Positions 8,087 through 18,096 of a stretch of DNA of 64,000 bases are shown in pieces. Position 1 is the first letter of the stretch. Every line of letters starts with the position of its first letter. Below the pieces are notes generated by a model that was not told the DNA's origin, did not search any database, and was given only the letters and a program-made list of their open reading frames with translations. Origin of the DNA: Albidovulum sediminis (lineage in GTDB: Bacteria; Pseudomonadota; Alphaproteobacteria; Rhodobacterales; Rhodobacteraceae); assembly GCF_025380365.1 (NCBI RefSeq), contig NZ_JAOCQF010000001.1, positions 1,910,245-1,974,244 on the forward strand, given 5' to 3'. A program made the translations under genes and the position numbers.

Positions 8087-10987
8087 ATGCCTTTTTCGTC
8101 ACTCGATCCAAAAGCGCAGAAATTCGTCAAGAAGTACTTCAAGTCCGGGGGCCTGTTCGGCAAGGGCACCAGCGACGACCAGAAGGACAGGATGGCCGAC
8201 GAATATCAGACCTGGCTGAATGCCCGGTCGAATTTCGTGCTCAAGCTGGGGGGCTTCCCGTCCTACATCGGCACCGAAACCATCGTTTCGGACTTCAAAA
8301 AGGCGAACCAGCTGGTCGAAGGCGACAAGAAGACCCTGAACGCCGATGCCGCGACGCGCGAGGTGGTGCGGCTTTCGAGTGCGCTCGACCGGGTCGGGCA
8401 GCAGTATGTGAACCGGCTTGAAACCGAGGCGGCGCAGTCGGTCACCCGGATGCAGGGCATGTTCGGCACCGTGCATCACCGCAAGAAGGCCGAAGACCGG
8501 CTGGGCGAACTCAGGACCGCGGGCGCCCGGACGCCGCCCGATTTCGACGCGGTGCGTTCGGCCCATGCCTTCATCCTGTCCGAAGAGATCCGGGTGAAGA
8601 AGGTCTCCGACGACTACAAGGTCGAATACGACAAGTTCAAGGGATGGCCGAAGATTGTCCGCGACCGGTATCCGGAGATCAACGACCCCTTCGTTGCCGG
8701 CGACAAGCAGGTGATCGAGGGCCTCGTCAAGGCAGCCGAAACGAAATTCGACGAACACGCGATATCGGTCGCGCGCACGCTGATCCGGGACGCCTACGGC
8801 AAGGTCGATGCCGCCAAGCGCCTGGTCAAGAACCGCAACGAGTACGAACAGGTCCGCATCGCCGCAGAGACCGAGATCAACAAGCTTCTCGCCAAGCGCA
8901 ATCCCGGCGTCGAGGAAGAATGCGCCGAGATCGTGAGGCTTCGGGGGGAGGCGGCGAACCAGGCTGCCGCGCGCGACTTCCTTACCCCCTGGCACACCAT
9001 GCAGGACCTGAAGAAGCGGGCGGTCGCAGCACTGCCCGCCGCGCAGGGCTATCTCGACTTCGAGGCGGCGGCCAAGACCGCGAGCGAGGCGATAGACGCG
9101 CTGGCGAAGCATCCGCAAAGCGCCTTCGCCGCGGGCCAGATCGCGGAAGCCAAATCCGTCTTCTCGCTGGCCGAGACCCTTGCCGGCGCGGGCAACTATG
9201 CCAACGCGGTGAACCGGCTGGGCATGATTCCGGACATGTGCAAGGCCGCCGGCGAGAAGGCGGCAGGCGCCGCGACATTCCAGAGCTTCGAGGCCGATGC
9301 CAAGTCCGAAGCGCCCGAGCGGATGATGCTGCGTGCGGACGCCCTCCTCAAGAGCCTGGAAAACCATCCGCGGGCGGCCCAGATCACGGAACCGATCAAG
9401 GAGCTGCGCAGCGGGTATGCCGCCGCAGACAAGGCGGTCGAGAACTTCGACGACAAGACGGCACGCGAGCGCCTCGAAGGTCTTGCGAAACTTGCCGGCA
9501 TCACGCGCCAGTTCGCGGACTACGTCGACGCCTTGATGACCAGGGCGGAACAGATCACCCAGCGCGTTGCCGATCTGCGCGACACCCACGGCCAGGCGAA
9601 ATACGCCGCCGAGAGCCTGAAAGAGGCATCGGAAGCCGCGAAGACCGGCCTCGACGCCGCCTCCAAGGGGCTTGACGCGGCGACGGGGCATCTGGACAAG
9701 GCCCAGAACGCCCTCGACCGCGCGCGCCGGCTGGCCGACGGGCAGGAGGTTTTCCTCATCCGCCGGGCCGAGGTGAAAACCGCGTCCGACGACGCCCTGA
9801 AGCTGACCTTCCCCGACAAGCCCGCCACGCAGTCGCGGATCGGCGATGCGTTCAGGCGGGCGGACGAATTCTCCAAGCAGCTCGACCCCGTCAAGGCCAA
9901 GGGCGCGCTTGAGGTGGTCATGGGCGAGGTAGGGGCGATCAAGTTGGCCGCCAAGGCAAAGTCCGGCACGCCGCCCACCAAGCAGGAAGTACTCGACATG
10001 ATCGCGCTGCCGAACGGGCAGCGGATGCTCGACAACCTGATCGAGAAGCTTGGCCCGAACGACGTCACGCAGGAAGTCATGGTCGCCATGCTCGGCGCCC
10101 GCTTCGACATGGACGTGAAGATCTTCCGCACCAAGGACAAGCACGACCAAGGCGTTGCCAAGACGACGCTGACCGGGCCGGCGCCCAACCTGCTGGCCTA
10201 CTACAAGATGATGACCAAGGTGCCGGACGCGCACACCAAGCTGAACGAAAGCCTGCTGCAGTTCGATGAGGTAGAGGGGCCGGGCGAAACGACTTCGTCC
10301 TTCAATTCAGGCGGCGGCAAGGTGGTCATGGGGGTGGCCCCGGTTCTGAACGTGGGCGCAAACGATCTCAGCAGTCCGGATCAACTCGAGAACATCGACC
10401 CCGATTGCGTCTGCGTCCCCGACAGCCAGAAAGCGAAACCCACGCACGGAACCTGGACCACCCTGCACGAGATCGGGCATGCGGTGGATGACGCCAAGAG
10501 CTTCATGAAGGGCAAGGCCGGCAACAAGGACTTCGGCGGCTGGACCGAACATGGCGCCGACTACCGCAAGATCGCGCTTGCGGTGGCCGCCGAATACGAA
10601 TTCGACGCCTTCTACGTCGAGCGTCTGATTTCTGGCGGCAAGCCCGAGGACCCCGACCTGCCGGACGATCTGAAGGACAAGCCCGACGGCGCCACGACCT
10701 GGGAAGGACGCAAGCAGAAGGTGATCAGATGGTACAATGCCATGGTCACCGGCGCCGATCCCTGGTCGAACAAGCGCGCACCGACCGATTTCAACATCGG
10801 CGGCAGGGTCTATCACGAGGCCTACGACGATACCTGGGTGTCCTACGACGCCGCCGCACGCCGGAAGGGCATCACCGGCTACCAGTTCCGGGCGCCCGGC
10901 GAATGGTTCTCGGAGCTTTATGCGGCCTACCATACCGGCAAGCTCAACCCCAAGCATCCGGCGGCCAAGTGGCTCTCGGCGCTCTGA
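8087..10987 (+). CDS. large helical protein with C-terminal HEIGH zinc-metallopeptidase domain
   Basis: 966 residues, not recognised as a named family. Residues 1-690 are predicted mostly alpha-helical or coiled coil. They include repeat-like segments near 326-388, 411-475 and 556-625 that echo the repeats of the preceding protein. The C-terminal about 260 residues look like a gluzincin peptidase: HEIGHAVDD at 794-802 supplies two zinc histidines and the catalytic Glu, and E939 or E943 in APGEWFSELYAAYH is the likely third ligand. There is no signal peptide, so it acts in the cytosol or is delivered by a dedicated secretion machine. The C-terminal protease behind a long helical body resembles toxin or effector architecture, but no secretion marker is visible. 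GGAG precedes the ATG. Confidence 0.75.
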   Translation: MPFSSLDPKAQKFVKKYFKSGGLFGKGTSDDQKDRMADEYQTWLNARSNFVLKLGGFPSYIGTETIVSDFKKANQLVEGDKKTLNADAATREVVRLSSALDRVGQQYVNRLETEAAQSVTRMQGMFGTVHHRKKAEDRLGELRTAGARTPPDFDAVRSAHAFILSEEIRVKKVSDDYKVEYDKFKGWPKIVRDRYPEINDPFVAGDKQVIEGLVKAAETKFDEHAISVARTLIRDAYGKVDAAKRLVKNRNEYEQVRIAAETEINKLLAKRNPGVEEECAEIVRLRGEAANQAAARDFLTPWHTMQDLKKRAVAALPAAQGYLDFEAAAKTASEAIDALAKHPQSAFAAGQIAEAKSVFSLAETLAGAGNYANAVNRLGMIPDMCKAAGEKAAGAATFQSFEADAKSEAPERMMLRADALLKSLENHPRAAQITEPIKELRSGYAAADKAVENFDDKTARERLEGLAKLAGITRQFADYVDALMTRAEQITQRVADLRDTHGQAKYAAESLKEASEAAKTGLDAASKGLDAATGHLDKAQNALDRARRLADGQEVFLIRRAEVKTASDDALKLTFPDKPATQSRIGDAFRRADEFSKQLDPVKAKGALEVVMGEVGAIKLAAKAKSGTPPTKQEVLDMIALPNGQRMLDNLIEKLGPNDVTQEVMVAMLGARFDMDVKIFRTKDKHDQGVAKTTLTGPAPNLLAYYKMMTKVPDAHTKLNESLLQFDEVEGPGETTSSFNSGGGKVVMGVAPVLNVGANDLSSPDQLENIDPDCVCVPDSQKAKPTHGTWTTLHEIGHAVDDAKSFMKGKAGNKDFGGWTEHGADYRKIALAVAAEYEFDAFYVERLISGGKPEDPDLPDDLKDKPDGATTWEGRKQKVIRWYNAMVTGADPWSNKRAPTDFNIGGRVYHEAYDDTWVSYDAAARRKGITGYQFRAPGEWFSELYAAYHTGKLNPKHPAAKWLSAL

Positions 10988-11007
10988 CCCAGTGAAAGGA
11001 CCACGCC

Positions 11008-11703
11008 ATGTCGATGTTCACGAAACTGCCCGTGGCCTGCCCGAACTGCGGGACGGAGAACCAGATCGATATCTTCCAGAGCGTCAACGCGGACCGCAGG
11101 CCCGACCTCAAGGCCGCGATCCTCGAGGGCGGTTTCCAGGTCTGCACCTGCACAAACTGCGCGGCGGAGTATCGGCCCGACCCGGATTTCAACTATCTCG
11201 ACGGCAAGGCGGGGCTTTGGGTATCCGCCCGCCCGATTCCGGCGCTGGCGAACTGGGATCAGGAAATCCTCAAGGCCTCCGACGATTTCGCGCTCGCCTA
11301 CGGTGATCGCGCCGGACAGGCCGCGCGCGAGATCGGCCGCGGCCTGAAGGCGCGCATCACCTTCGGCTGGCCCGCGGTGCGCGAAAAGATCGTGATCGCG
11401 GACGCGGGGCTTGATGATGTCGCGGTCGAGGCGGTCAAGCTCGTGATCCTGCAGTCGCGGGCAGGCAACATCCTCGAGGAAGGCGTCGAACTGCGCCTGA
11501 TTCAGGCGGACGATGAGAGGCTGACCTTCGGCTGGATCGATGTGGCCAGCAACGACATCCGGCAAAGCTTTGCCGCCCAGCGCGCGCTGCACGACGCGGT
11601 GCGCGACGGCGAGGACTGGGCCGAGACGCGCGCGGGCCTGTCGGGCGATATCTTCGTCGACATCCAGCGCAACTTCATCGTGCCGGAACCCGCCGGGGCC
11701 TGA
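11008..11703 (+). CDS. CpXC-domain zinc-ribbon protein, third gene of the locus
   Basis: 231 residues. Residues 13-60 carry paired cysteine motifs, CPNCGTE and CTCTNCAAEY, of the kind that defines the CpXC domain and probably bind one zinc ion. The remaining 160 residues are an uncharacterised alpha/beta domain. It follows the metallopeptidase by 20 bases with GAAAGGA before its ATG, so the two are very likely co-transcribed. It could be an adaptor, inhibitor or immunity partner of the peptidase; nothing in the sequence decides this. Its 3' end faces the GntR gene with only 20 bases between. Confidence 0.7.
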   Translation: MSMFTKLPVACPNCGTENQIDIFQSVNADRRPDLKAAILEGGFQVCTCTNCAAEYRPDPDFNYLDGKAGLWVSARPIPALANWDQEILKASDDFALAYGDRAGQAAREIGRGLKARITFGWPAVREKIVIADAGLDDVAVEAVKLVILQSRAGNILEEGVELRLIQADDERLTFGWIDVASNDIRQSFAAQRALHDAVRDGEDWAETRAGLSGDIFVDIQRNFIVPEPAGA

Positions 11704-11723
11704 CACCGCCGCGCCGGTCCCGG

Positions 11724-12365
11724 TCAGCTCTCGCCGGCGCGCTTCGCGGAGGCTGCGTCGAGCTTCAGCCGGGTCTCGAACGCCCGTGAGATATGCGCGC
11801 GTAGCGCGGCCTGCGCGGCGGTCTCGTCCCCGGCAGCAATCGCCGTGACGATCGCCTCGTGCTCGGCCAGCGCCGCTTCCCCGCGCCCTTCTGCCGCAAG
11901 CGAGGTCGTGGCCAGAAGCGCCATCGAGCGATGGACGAGGCCCAGTTGCTGAACCAGAAAGCGATTGTGGGACGCAAGATGGATCTGCTTGTGAAACCGC
12001 CGGTTGGCACGCGACAGGGCCTCCGGATCGCCGAGGTGGGCGCGATCTTCCTCGATCATGCCCTTGAGAACGCGGATTTCCTCTTCGGTCGCGTGCTTCG
12101 CGGCCAGTCGCGCGGCGAGGCCCTCAAGTTCGGCCCGCACGACGTAAAGCTCGGCCAGCTGATTGTGATCGAGCGAGGCCACGATCAGCGATCGCCCGTC
12201 GCGCGTCAGCATCGATTGCGTTTCCAGCCGCTGCAGAGCCTCGCGAACGGGCGTGCGCGAGACACCAAGCCTGTCGGCCAGTTCCGATTCCACCAATCGG
12301 TCGCCCGGACGATAGGTTCCCCCCTCGATCGCTTCGAGGATGAGTGTATAGGCGTCTTTCTGCAT
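11724..12365 (-). CDS. GntR-family transcriptional regulator (FadR/FCD subfamily)
   Basis: 213 residues. The winged helix-turn-helix covers about 5-65 with the GntR signature DRLGVSRTPVREALQRLE, and the all-helical FCD effector domain covers about 75-200, with metal or ligand residues in RRFHKQIHLASHN. The frame stays open far upstream, but homology begins at the ATG at 12365, so longer versions are artefacts. The 183 bases upstream, shared with a divergent HAD gene, hold no gene and presumably both promoters. The target is unknown; FCD regulators usually sense organic acids. Confidence 0.85.
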   Translation of the reverse strand: MQKDAYTLILEAIEGGTYRPGDRLVESELADRLGVSRTPVREALQRLETQSMLTRDGRSLIVASLDHNQLAELYVVRAELEGLAARLAAKHATEEEIRVLKGMIEEDRAHLGDPEALSRANRRFHKQIHLASHNRFLVQQLGLVHRSMALLATTSLAAEGRGEAALAEHEAIVTAIAAGDETAAQAALRAHISRAFETRLKLDAASAKRAGES

Positions 12366-12548
12366 CTGCCGTCCCGCCCCCCCTGTCCGCCCGTGGCCAC
12401 GCGTGTGGACGGGGCGCAAACCTAGGCCGCCTGGGGGTATCGAGGCAAGGGGCTTTGCCGTCCACGGCGGATCGGAAAACCCCTGCCCCCACTTGCCCGC
12501 ATCGGCACATCGTGAGAAAAAGCCCCTCCGCTCGTCTCGGGGACCGAT

Positions 12549-13193
12549 ATGCCGGCTGCCGATTTTTCCCATGTCAACTGCTGGGTCTTCGACCTCGACA
12601 ATACGCTTTACCCGCCAGAAGCGCGGCTTTTCGACCAGATCGAGGTGCGGATGACGCGCTTCGTCATGCAGGCGCTGGGAATCGCAAAGGCTGAGGCGGA
12701 CCACCTGCGCCGGCACTACTGGGCGCGCTACGGCACGACGCTCGCGGGGCTGATGACCGAACATGGCGTCGATCCCGGCCCCTACCTGACCGAAGTGCAT
12801 GAAATCTCGCTCGACGCGCTGCGGCCTGACGACGCCCTGCGCGCGGCCATCGGCGCCCTTCCCGGACGGCGCATCGTCTACACCAACGCCTGCGCGCCCT
12901 ACGCGCACCGCGTCATCGCCGCGCGCGGCCTCGACGGGCTTTTCGACGCGGTCTATGGCGTCGAACATGCCGAGTTCCGCCCCAAGCCCGAACGTGCCGC
13001 CTTCGAAACCGTCCTTGGCCGGGATGGAACCGACCCCGCCCGCGCGGCGATGTTCGAGGATGACGCACGCAACCTGGCCGAGCCGCACGCCATGGGCATG
13101 CGTACCGTGCACGTCGCCGCGGAGCCCGACCCCGCGCCGCACATCCATCACCATACCCGAGACCTGACGGCGTTCCTGCGCCGGCTCACCTGA
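12549..13193 (+). CDS. HAD-superfamily pyrimidine 5'-nucleotidase-like hydrolase
   Basis: 214 residues. HAD motif I is FDLDNTLYP (nucleophile Asp in the first DxD), motif II Thr lies in IVYTNACAPY, the motif III Lys is in RPKPERAAF, and motif IV is FEDDARNL. This is the pattern of SDT1/PPN1-type pyrimidine nucleotidases, which dephosphorylate UMP or CMP or act on related small phosphates. Residues 15-80 form the cap. It is monocistronic and divergent from the GntR gene. The exact substrate cannot be read from sequence. Confidence 0.8.
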   Translation: MPAADFSHVNCWVFDLDNTLYPPEARLFDQIEVRMTRFVMQALGIAKAEADHLRRHYWARYGTTLAGLMTEHGVDPGPYLTEVHEISLDALRPDDALRAAIGALPGRRIVYTNACAPYAHRVIAARGLDGLFDAVYGVEHAEFRPKPERAAFETVLGRDGTDPARAAMFEDDARNLAEPHAMGMRTVHVAAEPDPAPHIHHHTRDLTAFLRRLT

Positions 13194-13266
13194 TCCCTGC
13201 GACGAAACGCCTTCTCCTGCACCTGCCGGCGCGGTCCTATCTGATCCCCGCGAACAGGAGTCTCAG

Positions 13267-13515
13267 ATGACCGACATGCCGATTTCCCGGCCGCGCCCCG
13301 CGCGGTCCTGGTTCCATCACATACCCGTCGTGGGCTGGATCGCCTATGACATCGCGCACGGGGATTCAGACACGATCTGGTATGCCCTGGTGATCCTGCT
13401 CACCGCGCTTGTCCTTGCCGTGAAGACCTGGGGCCTTGTCGCCCTTGCCATGACGGCACTTGCCGCGGTGCCGGTGATCTTCGCGACGCTTATCCTGATC
13501 ACGATCGGGAAATAG
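13267..13515 (+). CDS. small two-helix membrane protein
   Basis: 82 residues. A short cytosolic N-terminus (RPRPARSWFHHIPVVGWIAY) precedes two hydrophobic segments, about residues 38-54 and 57-80. No family recognised. The gene is preceded by ACAGGAGTCTCAG, a good Shine-Dalgarno. It lies alone between the HAD gene and the FAD monooxygenase. Function unknown. Confidence 0.65.
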   Translation: MTDMPISRPRPARSWFHHIPVVGWIAYDIAHGDSDTIWYALVILLTALVLAVKTWGLVALAMTALAAVPVIFATLILITIGK

Positions 13516-13599
13516 CATCCCGAAGCCGCGCGCAGGGACGGAATGCCGCTTGGCCACCGGCGGCGGATTTGTCTATGGTCCGCGCGAAGGAGCCATGCC

Positions 13600-14799
13600 A
13601 TGCAGCCGGAGACGACCGACATCCTGATATCCGGCGGCGGCGTCGCCGGCCTGACGGCGGCGGCAGCCTTCGGCGCCGCGGGCTTCAGGGTCATCTGCGT
13701 CGACCCGGCCCCGCCCGTGACCGAGGCCGAGGCAGCCGGGGCGGACATGCGCACGACCGCGTTCCTCCAGCCGGCGCGCACCGTCCTGTCCGACGCAGGG
13801 CTGTGGGACCGCCTCGCGCCGCACGCGGCCGCGCTGCAGATCATGCGGATCGTTGATGCGGGCGGCGAGACGCCCGAACCCCGCATCGTCAAGGATTTCG
13901 ACGCCGGCGAGATCGGCGATGCGCCCTTCGGCTGGAACTTTCCGAACTGGCTCCTGCGGCGGGAGATGGTTGCCCGCATCGCCGAACTGCCGAACGTCGA
14001 TCTGCGCACCGGCATTGGCACCCGTGACGTCCTGACGCGGGAGGGCGAGGCGCGCGTGACGCTGTCGGACGGCTCACGGATCGCCGCGCGGCTGCTGATC
14101 GCCGCCGACGGCCGCACCAGCCCGGTGCGCGAGGCGGTGGGGATCGGGGTGAAGACCATCCGCTACGGGCAGAAGGCGCTGGCCTTCGCCGTCACCCACC
14201 CGATCCCGCATCAGAACGTCTCGACCGAGATTCACCGCTCGGGCGGGCCGTTCACGCTGGTGCCGCTGCCTGACCGCGACGGGCGCCCCTGCTCTGCCGT
14301 GGTGTGGATGGAGCGTGGCCCCGAGGCGGAGCGGCTGGCCGCCCTGCCCGTCCCCGAGTTCGAGGCCGCGATGTTCACCCGCTCCGCCGGGCTTTTCGGG
14401 CCGCTGACACTGGTCACCCGCCGTTCGGTCTGGCCGATGATCGCCCAGATCGCCGACCGGTTCGAGGCCGAGCGCACCGCCCTTATCGCCGAGGCCGCCC
14501 ATGTGGTGCCGCCTATCGGCGCGCAGGGGCTGAACATGTCGCTGGCAGACCTGGCCTGCCTTCTGGAGCTTGCTAAGGCCGCCCCCGACCGGCTGGGGGA
14601 GCGGGCGATGCTGATGGCCTACCACCGCCGCCGCTGGCCCGAGGTGAAGGCGCGCGTGACTGGCATCGACCTGCTGAATCGCGCCTCGATGCTGTCGCCG
14701 CGCGCCCTGCGCGACCTGCGCGCGGGAACGCTCAACGCGCTTTACTCCCTGTCGCCGGTGCGCCGGACGCTGATGCGGGCCGGGCTCGGGATGCGCTGA
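13600..14799 (+). CDS. UbiH/UbiF-family FAD-dependent hydroxylase
   Basis: 399 residues from the ATG at 13600, which has GAAGGAG upstream. The N-terminal Rossmann motif is ILISGGGVAGLTAAAAFGAAG. A DG-type motif is seen in IAADGRTSPVREA, and the second FAD-ribityl motif GAQGLNMSLADLACL sits near residue 305, as in ubiquinone hydroxylases of the UbiH/UbiF/VisC group. It likely hydroxylates the ubiquinone ring; these proteins normally act at the membrane face. Which ring position is not determinable. It converges on the next gene with only 4 bases between. Confidence 0.85.
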   Translation: MQPETTDILISGGGVAGLTAAAAFGAAGFRVICVDPAPPVTEAEAAGADMRTTAFLQPARTVLSDAGLWDRLAPHAAALQIMRIVDAGGETPEPRIVKDFDAGEIGDAPFGWNFPNWLLRREMVARIAELPNVDLRTGIGTRDVLTREGEARVTLSDGSRIAARLLIAADGRTSPVREAVGIGVKTIRYGQKALAFAVTHPIPHQNVSTEIHRSGGPFTLVPLPDRDGRPCSAVVWMERGPEAERLAALPVPEFEAAMFTRSAGLFGPLTLVTRRSVWPMIAQIADRFEAERTALIAEAAHVVPPIGAQGLNMSLADLACLLELAKAAPDRLGERAMLMAYHRRRWPEVKARVTGIDLLNRASMLSPRALRDLRAGTLNALYSLSPVRRTLMRAGLGMR

Positions 14800-14803
14800 G
14801 GCG

Positions 14804-15946
14804 TCAGGCGAGCGCCGCGTCAAGCGCGCGACGCACGCGGGCAACGGTGCCCTCGACGTCATAAAGCTTGTCGAGGCCGAAAAGACCGATGCGGAAGCTG
14901 CGGTAACCCTCGCCCTCGCCCACCTGCAACGGCACGCCCGCCGCGATCTGCGCACCCTGCGCGGCAAACTTCTTGCCGTTCTGGATCTCGGGATCGTCGG
15001 TGAAGCTGACCACGACACCCGGCGCGCCGAAGCCATCGGCCGCGACGGAGCGGATGCCGCGCGACGCAAGCTCGGCCCGGACCGCATCGCCCAGCGCCCA
15101 TTGCGCGGCGCGCAGCCGCTCGAACCCGTAACCCTTCGTTTCCTGCATCGTGTCGCGGAAGGCCTTCAGCGCGTCCGTGGGCATGGTCGCGTGATAGGCA
15201 TGCCCCCCGCCCTCATAGGCCGCCATGATCGCGCGCCACTTCTTGAGGTCGAGCGCGAAGCTGTCGGAGGCGGTCGTCTCCATCCGCTTCCCGGCCTCGT
15301 CGCTCATCATCACCAGACCGGCCGAGGGCGAGGCGGACCAGCCCTTCTGCGGGGCCGAGATCAGGACATCGACGCCCACCGCCTTCATGTCCACCCAGAC
15401 GCAGCCCGAGGCAATGCAGTCGAGGACGAAAAGCGCGCCCACCTCGTGCGCGGCCGCCGCCAGCGCGCGGAGATAGGCGTCGGGCAGGATCATGCCGCTT
15501 GCCGTCTCCACATGCGGCGCGAAGACGACGTCGGGCCGCACCTCCGCGATCTTCGCGACGACATCCTCGATCGGCGCGGGGGCGAAGGGGGCCTGCGGCT
15601 CGTTGCCCGCGCGGCGCGCCATGGCGACGTGGGTTTCGGCAGCAAAGCCACCCGCCTCGAATATCTGGGTCCAGCGGTAGGAGAACCAGCCGTTGCGCAC
15701 GATCAGCGCGCGTTTGCCATGCGCGAACTGCCGCGCGACCGCCTCCATCGCATAGGTGCCGCCGCCCGGTACCAGCGCCACCGCATCGGCGTTGTAGACT
15801 TCGCGCAGCATGCCGGAAATGTCACGCATCACGCCCTGGAACTGCCGGCTCATGTGGTTGAGCGAGCGGTCGGTGAAGACGACCGAAAACTCTTCGAGGC
15901 CGTCGGGGTCGATATGGGGCAGCAGCGCCGGCATGAGATCCTCCAT
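14804..15946 (-). CDS. class V aminotransferase (serine-glyoxylate/alanine-glyoxylate type)
   Basis: 380 residues from the ATG at 15946 (GGAGACAGACAGG upstream). PLP lysine lies in ISAPQKGWSASPSAG, and VVFTDRSLNHMSRQFQ marks the family N-terminus. It transfers an amino group between small amino acids such as serine or alanine and glyoxylate or pyruvate; the substrate pair is not fixed by motifs. It is 77 bases downstream of two Lrp-family regulators on the same strand and may be their target. PhnW is another branch of this family, but residues and context do not support a phosphonate role here. Confidence 0.8.
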   Translation of the reverse strand: MEDLMPALLPHIDPDGLEEFSVVFTDRSLNHMSRQFQGVMRDISGMLREVYNADAVALVPGGGTYAMEAVARQFAHGKRALIVRNGWFSYRWTQIFEAGGFAAETHVAMARRAGNEPQAPFAPAPIEDVVAKIAEVRPDVVFAPHVETASGMILPDAYLRALAAAAHEVGALFVLDCIASGCVWVDMKAVGVDVLISAPQKGWSASPSAGLVMMSDEAGKRMETTASDSFALDLKKWRAIMAAYEGGGHAYHATMPTDALKAFRDTMQETKGYGFERLRAAQWALGDAVRAELASRGIRSVAADGFGAPGVVVSFTDDPEIQNGKKFAAQGAQIAAGVPLQVGEGEGYRSFRIGLFGLDKLYDVEGTVARVRRALDAALA

Positions 15947-16023
15947 CCTGTCTGTCTCCTCCGGTATCGCACGAGGAGGGCGAAGGCCAAGAGATTCACG
16001 ACAGTAGTTGGCGCAAATCCGCA

Positions 16024-16482
16024 TCAGCCCAAGGGGCCGGGCCGCCGTTCCTCGCTCAGCAGCACGTTCGCCTCGACGTTGCCGACGCCCGGCAGCGTCA
16101 TGATCCGGCGCCGCAGCACGCGCTCGAAATCGGCGATGTCGCGCGCGGTGACCCTGAGGCGGTAGTCGTAAAGACCAAGGACGTGCTGCACCGTCTGCAC
16201 CTCGGGGATGGCCGTTGCCGCGCGCTCGAAGTCCTCGAGGCTCACGCGGCCCTTGGTGGCAAGCTTCACGCCCAGGAAGACGGTGACACCAAAGCCGATT
16301 GCCGTGCTGTCGAGGTCGATCCGGCGGCCGGCGATCACGCCCGCCTCTTCCATCCGGCGGATTCGGCGCCAGGTTGCGGGTTGCGAAAGGCCGAGCGCCC
16401 GCCCGATGGCGCCCGCGCTTTGCGCCGCGTCGGCGACCAGCGCACGCAGGATCGAGCGGTCGGTGTCGTCAAGCGCGATCAC
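16024..16482 (-). CDS. Lrp/AsnC-family regulator (second of a pair)
   Basis: 152 residues. The DNA-binding helix-turn-helix spans residues 3-60 (GRALGLSQPATWRRIRRME) and an RAM/AsnC ligand domain follows. Its ATG overlaps the stop of the upstream Lrp paralogue by four bases (ATGA), so the two are translationally coupled. It probably senses an amino acid and controls nearby amino acid genes such as the class V aminotransferase or ilvC. Equal length suggests the pair may co-assemble; that is inference. Confidence 0.85.
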   Translation of the reverse strand: MIALDDTDRSILRALVADAAQSAGAIGRALGLSQPATWRRIRRMEEAGVIAGRRIDLDSTAIGFGVTVFLGVKLATKGRVSLEDFERAATAIPEVQTVQHVLGLYDYRLRVTARDIADFERVLRRRIMTLPGVGNVEANVLLSEERRPGPLG

Positions 16483-16937
16483 AGTGGCAGGCTCCCGGTA
16501 TCCTTGATGGTGGAGACGAGCATCAGGCTTTCGATATCGGCGATGTGCGGCAGGGTCAGGATGCGGTCGCGGTAGACCTCCTGATAGTGCCCCATGTCGC
16601 GCGCGATCACGTTCAGACGCACGTCCACCCGCCCGAGGAAGGTCTGGATCTCGATCACTTCCGGCACGCCGCGCGCTGCCGCCAGAAACTCGTCGAAGGC
16701 ACGCGGATGGGTCTTGTCGAGCGTGAATCGCAAGGAGACTTCGACCGCCCAGCCCAGCGCGCGCCAGTCGATGACCGCATGCTGGCCGCGGATCACGCCC
16801 GCCTGCGCCAGCTTCTCGATCCGCCGCCAGGCGGTGGCCGCGGTCACGCCCGCCCGTTCGGCAAGCTCGGCGGAACCGAGCGAGGGTTCGGCCAGAAGTT
16901 GGCGCAGGATGCGGCGGTCGGTGTCGTCAACTTGCAT
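16479..16937 (-). CDS. Lrp/AsnC-family regulator (first of a pair)
   Basis: 152 residues with the Lrp layout: helix-turn-helix to about residue 60 (LAERAGVTAATAWRRIEKLA) and a C-terminal RAM domain with FLGRVDVRLNVIARD. It is divergent from ilvC across 128 bases that hold an 8-6-8 perfect palindrome, consistent with autoregulation and control of ilvC. It is followed with a 4-base overlap by a paralogue of identical length. Confidence 0.87.
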   Translation of the reverse strand: MQVDDTDRRILRQLLAEPSLGSAELAERAGVTAATAWRRIEKLAQAGVIRGQHAVIDWRALGWAVEVSLRFTLDKTHPRAFDEFLAAARGVPEVIEIQTFLGRVDVRLNVIARDMGHYQEVYRDRILTLPHIADIESLMLVSTIKDTGSLPL

Positions 16938-16954
16938 GATCGTTCCACAAGTAT

Positions 16955-16976
16955 GAATTATCGCGAATGATAATTC
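16955..16976. promoter_or_regulatory. perfect 8-6-8 palindrome between the Lrp pair and ilvC
   Basis: GAATTATC (16955-16962) and GATAATTC (16969-16976) are exact reverse complements separated by six bases. The AT-rich composition and length fit Lrp-type operators. It lies 18 bases upstream of the first lrp ATG and about 90 bases upstream of ilvC, so it could serve both divergent promoters. Confidence 0.6.
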
Positions 16977-16999
16977 TTACTTATCTGCCTTTTTATTAA

Positions 17000-18088
<1,089 letters not shown>

Positions 18089-18096
18089 CGCCAATC

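Noticed and set aside
6792-11703. Recent horizontal transfer of the unknown three-gene locus
   Set aside because: Two sampled 60-base lines of the metallopeptidase gene gave 43 and 35 G/C, broadly like the host, and there are no flanking repeats, tRNA or mobility genes. Transfer cannot be argued from this window.
11724-13154. Extended GntR regulator of 476 residues
   Set aside because: The first 260 residues are antisense to the HAD nucleotidase gene and the intergenic region. The helix-turn-helix domain starts at the ATG at 12365.
14804-15946. Second phnW copy
   Set aside because: Same class V family, but it lacks the PhnW N-terminal signature and phosphonate context, and resembles serine/alanine-glyoxylate aminotransferases more closely.
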